Shown: piece after piece, positions 22,912 through 25,517 of the stretch
Numbering within the stretch: position 1 is the stretch's first letter
How the letters are laid out: the number at the start of each line of letters is the position of its first letter
IMG/VR virus record: IMGVR_UViG_3300007522_001016
Span: 1-25,517 of that record
DNA from: a virus
Length of the DNA stretch: 25,517 bases
Strand: one strand, 5' to 3'
Position numbers and translations under genes: made by a program
Notes under the pieces: generated by a model
Database searches by the model: none
Seen by the model: only the letters and a program-made list of their open reading frames with translations
Told to the model about the DNA's origin: nothing

Positions 22912-23154
22912 ATGACCATATTCGGACGAAAAAAACAAGAAGGCAACATCGCCGACGACACGCAAGACCAGCTTGCCGACTACCAGCGAAGCATGATTCC
23001 TCACCTAAGAGCCATTGAAAGCAGGCTCTCTCGCGCCGAATTACAAATAGGTGTACTGGAAGACGAAATCCGCCGTTTAACCTTCTTAGAGAAGCCCCTA
23101 GAGGGCACTAAGTCACTAGGAAGCATGCTCCCCAGCATCAAAGACCTCACCTAG
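22912..23154 (+). CDS. Small coiled-coil protein
   Basis: This 80-residue protein has a basic start (TIFGRKKQEG), then a long amphipathic helix (about 18-60: IPHLRAIESRLSRAELQIGV, then LEDEIRRLTFLE) with coiled-coil spacing. No family is recognised. It is divergent from the helicase, and the next gene starts 3 nt after its stop. Confidence 0.68.
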   Translation: MTIFGRKKQEGNIADDTQDQLADYQRSMIPHLRAIESRLSRAELQIGVLEDEIRRLTFLEKPLEGTKSLGSMLPSIKDLT

Positions 23155-23157
23155 ACA

Positions 23158-23358
23158 ATGCGCCGCACCCCCCTCTACACCTGCTGCGTCTGCGGCCTCG
23201 ACATCGACCCCGCAGGAGCTCTATCCGAGCGACTCGTCACCGCCTGGCTCAAAAGCAACTCAAAAACAATATCCAGCGTCGAAGACGAGCTTTACAAATA
23301 TAAACACCAGTTCTGTAAAGAAAAAGCAAGCGAATTCGTTCAAGACGCGATGTTCTGA
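23158..23358 (+). CDS. Small zinc-binding protein
   Basis: This 66-residue protein has C9, C10 and C12 near the start (YTCCVCGLDIDPAGALSERL) and H50 and C53 near the end (YKHQFCKEK), a plausible four-ligand zinc site. The central helix is LVTAWLKSN. No named family. It lies between two genes of the same unit, 3 nt before the HNH nuclease start. Confidence 0.65.
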   Translation: MRRTPLYTCCVCGLDIDPAGALSERLVTAWLKSNSKTISSVEDELYKYKHQFCKEKASEFVQDAMF

Positions 23359-23361
23359 TAT

Positions 23362-23997
23362 GTGGGTTGTCTGTTGAAGATTTGCAGAGACTGCCTACTC
23401 CCCAAATCTCTCGATAAATTTCATAAAGATGCGGTAGCCAAAGATGGTCTACGAGGTCAGTGCAGGTCCTGTGTGTCCATTTACCGCCATGCCGACCGTA
23501 CCGCCAACCCTGAAAAAAAACGTGCCTACGACCGCAGGTGGCGTGCCGCTAGCCAAGGGAAATCGCTCAACACTTATCGTAAATGGTGTGCGGCAAACTC
23601 CGAAAGAGTGCGCGGATACGGGAGTGCGTGGCGTGTTGCCAATCGCGAACAGGCTGTCGCCGCGACTCGCAAATGGCGCGCCGGCCACCCCGAGATGGTG
23701 CAGATGGACAGGTACCGCCGACGAGCGCGAGAAAAGAAAAACGAAGTTTTCGTCATTACATCCGAAGAAATCAAACGACTACTACGACGGCCCTGTTATT
23801 TGTGCAATACTTCACCCAGCACAACAATTGACCATATCATTCCCGTCGTCCGTAACGGTAGGCACTCAATCGGAAACATCCTAGGTGCCTGTAGGAAGTG
23901 CAACGGGAGCAAGCATGACAAGTTCCTTGTTGAATATCGACGATACCTGATGCGCGCCCAGGCCTCGCCGTCTATCCGATTAACGAATAAATTCTAG
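23362..23997 (+). CDS. HNH endonuclease with N-terminal zinc motifs
   Basis: This 211-residue protein starts with GTG; TTG 23374 is an alternative. The N-terminus has C8-x2-C11 and C34-x2-C37 (CRDCLLPKSLDKF... CRSC), a type often joined to HNH domains in actinobacteria and phages. A basic linker repeats a Trp-containing unit (RRWRAASQ, RKWCAANSE, SAWRVANRE, RKWRAGHPE). The catalytic domain is C145-x2-C148, IDHIIPV (D157, H158), GN (N172) and C177-x2-C180 with NGSK. HNH enzymes nick or cut DNA; phage versions act as homing or packaging nucleases. No terminase or interrupted gene lies beside it. A run of 11 T follows 29 bases after the stop. Confidence 0.92.
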   Translation: MGCLLKICRDCLLPKSLDKFHKDAVAKDGLRGQCRSCVSIYRHADRTANPEKKRAYDRRWRAASQGKSLNTYRKWCAANSERVRGYGSAWRVANREQAVAATRKWRAGHPEMVQMDRYRRRAREKKNEVFVITSEEIKRLLRRPCYLCNTSPSTTIDHIIPVVRNGRHSIGNILGACRKCNGSKHDKFLVEYRRYLMRAQASPSIRLTNKF

Positions 23998-24091
23998 TCA
24001 TACGGAAAAGCAAAGCCCATTCGCGTTTTTTTTTTTCAAAAGTGGCATATGGACGTTTTGCAAATATCGCGCGCCGCCTTTCTCTAAATAC

Positions 24092-24109
24092 TCTGGATAG
24101 ATTTATCCG
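24092..24109 (+). repeat. Direct repeat copy 1: TCTGGATAGATTTATCCG
   Basis: The 18-bp unit contains the small inverted repeat GGATA/TATCC around GATT. Copy 2 is identical and starts 96 bp downstream. Confidence 0.8.
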
Positions 24110-24187
24110 GGTGCACCACGTCACCATATGTAATTTCTGTGAGAGCACTATCATCTATGGGACTAGTAGGTGTGTTGGTGTCTCGGT

Positions 24188-24205
24188 TCTGGATAGATTT
24201 ATCCG
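24188..24205 (+). repeat. Direct repeat copy 2: TCTGGATAGATTTATCCG
   Basis: Identical to the copy at 24092-24109. A degenerate relative (GGGATAGACATAATTTATA) follows at about 24212-24230. Confidence 0.8.
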
Positions 24206-24534
24206 AGAGTTGGGATAGACATAATTTATATAGCTACCCCCCTCCCGTCATAAAAAGGGAAAACAACAACCACTCACAGTGGGCACATCAAAAAGCTAAT
24301 CTCAAAGCAAACCCTAAAAGCCGACCCTAAAGAACAGCACTCAATACCCATACCAAAAGCCAATCCAACAAGCTAATCCCACAACAACAACCCGTGACCG
24401 CAACCGCATCACGGAGAAGCCGTGGATGGAAAGAGCGGACTGAGCCGACATCGAAAAATACCCTACACACGAAGGACACAAAAGACGGACACCGGAAACG
24501 ACACCACCGCCAATGAACGGTGCCACAGCCACCA

Positions 24535-24566
24535 CAAATAAAAGGCCCCCGATTTTACTCGGGGGC
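24535..24566 (-). terminator. Rho-independent terminator (minus strand)
   Basis: Reading leftward, GCCCCCGA (24559-24566), a 6-nt loop and TCGGGGGC (24545-24552) are followed by CTTTTATTTG. It would end transcripts of the two small minus-strand genes to the right. Confidence 0.8.
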
Positions 24567-24678
24567 GGGTAGGGCTGGTGACGGCCAAAGGGCCGGTTGA
24601 GTCCTGACCAAAGTATAGCCCACCGAACCCGTAGAAACAACACCGCCGCCACAAGAAAGAACACCGCCGCCGGCCACT

Positions 24679-24692
24679 TTGGATAGATTTAT
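24679..24692 (+). repeat. Direct repeat copy 3 (partial): TTGGATAGATTTAT
   Basis: This matches the first part of the other two copies but lacks the closing CCG, so it cannot form the same hairpin. An AT-rich stretch follows it. Confidence 0.65.
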
Positions 24693-24856
24693 AGTAAATA
24701 ATACAAACATCAAAAATTTCTGACACGCGTCCCCCCCCACACGCAGCGCGCCCTTAAAAGTTCGACGGGGCTCTAGGACTCAATGTGTACATCACCATCA
24801 GCAGGGCAGTATTGGCACACATCATCATCGTCATCATCATTGTGGTGTGTACCATA

Positions 24857-25009
24857 TTAGTCTCCGTGATATGCCTTGTAGAATCCAGAGCAAGGCTCAT
24901 ACTCGCACTTGATTCCATTGGCAAGGTCGCTTTGAGTGAACCTCTCCGCGAAGTCAAAGTCGGTACAGGACTCTGAACAGAAATATGAAGTGTCTGTGTC
25001 TGTGCTCAT
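24857..25009 (-). CDS. 50-residue cysteine-containing protein
   Basis: ATG at 25009 follows AGGGGGCAACACA, the same leader as the next gene upstream. The product begins MSTDTDTSYFCSESCTDFDF and contains C11-x3-C15 and C35-x4-C40, a possible small zinc fold, and ends AYHGD. After the TAA the frame stays open for 26 codons with an Asp run and a CQYC motif, so the original protein may have been longer. No family is recognised. Confidence 0.6.
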   Translation of the reverse strand: MSTDTDTSYFCSESCTDFDFAERFTQSDLANGIKCEYEPCSGFYKAYHGD

Positions 25010-25239
25010 TGTGTTGCCCCCTGCTGTTGTCGTGACGCTTACAAGTTGTCGGATTCAGGTGAACGCGAACCGTACACCGCGCCATTCATCAACCACCACG
25101 CATCGTACGCCGCGTACCACGCTTGGTGCTTATCGTCGCGTGTAGCCTTGTCTGAATCAAGATAGGCATCTCGCGCCCTATCTACGTCATCTCGCAATTC
25201 CGCGACCGTCTTTATTGTGCTCATTGTGTATGCCCCCTG
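25001..25239 (-). repeat. Duplicated leader (25001-25023 and 25216-25239)
   Basis: The two copies differ by a single inserted base. Each covers the ribosome binding site (CAGGGGGCA), the ATG and the first two codons, so both proteins begin MST. Confidence 0.8.
25039..25224 (-). CDS. Small helical protein
   Basis: The protein is 61 residues from ATG 25224, chosen because AGGGGGC lies about 8 nt upstream; the 73-residue extension has no such site. The sequence (MSTIKTVAELRDDVDRARDA, then KATRDDKHQAWYAAYDAWW) is an amphipathic helix rich in Ala, Asp and Trp/Tyr, of a kind common among tiny phage proteins of unknown role. It is 29 nt upstream of the 50-residue gene on the same strand. Confidence 0.7.
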   Translation of the reverse strand: MSTIKTVAELRDDVDRARDAYLDSDKATRDDKHQAWYAAYDAWWLMNGAVYGSRSPESDNL

Positions 25240-25287
25240 TGTTGTTGTTGGTATACCCACCCTACCCCTACGGCAGGCAGAATATTC

Positions 25288-25320
25288 CCACCACCACCAC
25301 CACCACCACCACCACCACCA
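25288..25320 (+). repeat. Microsatellite (CCA)11
   Basis: Eleven perfect CCA units, followed by an imperfect CTCATCACCACCACC tail. Reading frames through it give only poly-His or similar. Confidence 0.95.
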
Positions 25321-25338
25321 CTCATCACCACCACCTCA

Positions 25339-25385
<47 letters not shown>

Positions 25386-25392
25386 CCGCAAG

Positions 25393-25412
25393 TGCTACGG
25401 GTTGCTACGGGT
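25393..25412 (+). repeat. Tandem pair of TGCTACGGGT
   Basis: Two exact adjacent copies of a 10-bp unit lie between the CAT and CATA arrays. Confidence 0.9.
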
Positions 25413-25422
25413 AGTACACCCC

Positions 25423-25461
25423 CATACATACATACATACATACATACATACATACATACAT
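25423..25461 (+). repeat. Microsatellite (CATA)9 plus CAT
   Basis: Nine perfect CATA units and a partial tenth. Beyond it to the window end the sequence is C/T/A-rich (CACCC, CTACCC, CATCATCACC) with no gene. Confidence 0.95.
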
Positions 25462-25517
25462 CACTACCCCCTACCCAATCACCCTCTCACCCTCGTCACC
25501 TCACCCCCATCATCACC

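Larger units (their letters stand above)
23998..24856. other. Non-coding region with short repeats
   Basis: I see no convincing gene here. It contains an 11-T run (24026-24036), three copies of a GGATAGATTTAT repeat, a 6-bp hairpin CCGTGA/TCACGG (24392-24414), an A/C-rich stretch (about 24260-24400) and a minus-strand terminator. The frame 24139-24330 (63 residues from GTG) runs through the second repeat, but its composition is unlike a normal protein. Confidence 0.6.

Noticed and set aside
24026-24036. T-run after the HNH gene as a terminator
   Set aside because: I could not find a stem before the run of 11 T, so it is not called as a Rho-independent terminator.
24139-24330. Plus-strand 63-residue frame from GTG that contains the second repeat
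   Set aside because: There is no ribosome binding site, the C-terminus is an unlikely Asn/Lys-rich stretch, and the DNA repeat explains the apparent WIDLS duplication.
24341-24664. 107-residue minus-strand frame with hydrophobic segments
   Set aside because: It reads through a clear terminator hairpin, has no ribosome binding site and is of low-complexity composition.
24785-24976. Plus-strand 63-residue frame with an Ile/Val run that looks like a membrane segment
   Set aside because: The hydrophobic run comes from the CAT/CGT triplets, and the frame is antisense to the Cys-containing small gene.

Overview
The window looks like part of a tailed-phage genome (or a closely related phage-like element) that infects an actinobacterium. 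The main reasons are a WhiB-type iron-sulfur regulator, which is essentially confined to Actinobacteria and their phages; dense short genes with ATGA-type overlaps; and phage-style nucleotide and replication genes (class II ribonucleotide reductase, CHC2/TOPRIM primase-helicase, SSB, SNF2 helicase, HNH nuclease). There is also a lytic transglycosylase, a single tRNA and a 2608-residue multi-enzyme protein of the kind described as phage 'polyvalent' proteins. No large terminase, portal, capsid or tail gene is visible, so this is a replication / accessory / lysis section rather than the whole genome.

Layout. 1-3774 (minus): an operon of two unknown proteins, class II ribonucleotide reductase, and a truncated Fe(II)/2-oxoglutarate oxygenase of the asparagine-oxygenase type. 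3877-16475 (plus): a Lys/Ala-rich histone H1-like protein, a zinc-finger-like protein, WhiB, primase-helicase, an HTH protein (possible small terminase), a ribbon-helix-helix protein, the giant polyvalent protein and four small acidic proteins. 16490-17197 (minus): three tiny overlapping genes. 17310-17826 (plus): two small genes ending at a strong bidirectional terminator shared with ssb (minus). 18455-20979 (plus): a small acidic protein, the exported lytic transglycosylase, two 21-22 residue membrane peptides, a PD-(D/E)xK-like nuclease, a zinc-binding protein, tRNA-Met(CAT) and two small proteins. 20963-22882 (minus): SNF2-type helicase. 22912-23997 (plus): two small proteins and an HNH nuclease. 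23998-25517: mostly non-coding DNA with short direct repeats, a minus-strand terminator, two small minus-strand genes with a duplicated leader, and a terminal cluster of tri- and tetranucleotide microsatellites.

How the parts fit together. Ribonucleotide reductase supplies dNTPs; primase-helicase, SSB and the SNF2 helicase handle DNA synthesis and remodelling; WhiB, HTH, RHH and the H1-like protein are DNA-binding or regulatory candidates. The giant protein combines three HExxH metallopeptidase motifs, a GNAT acetyltransferase and a DEDDh exonuclease. These modules are separated by five copies of the short motif [KR]LSS[GA], which may be processing sites. The transglycosylase and the neighbouring membrane peptides are a plausible lysis cassette.

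Expression. Many first-of-unit genes lack a Shine-Dalgarno sequence and instead carry a TANNNT -10-like hexamer 5-8 nt before the start codon, which points to leaderless transcripts as are common in Actinobacteria. Other genes have normal AGGAG-type sites.
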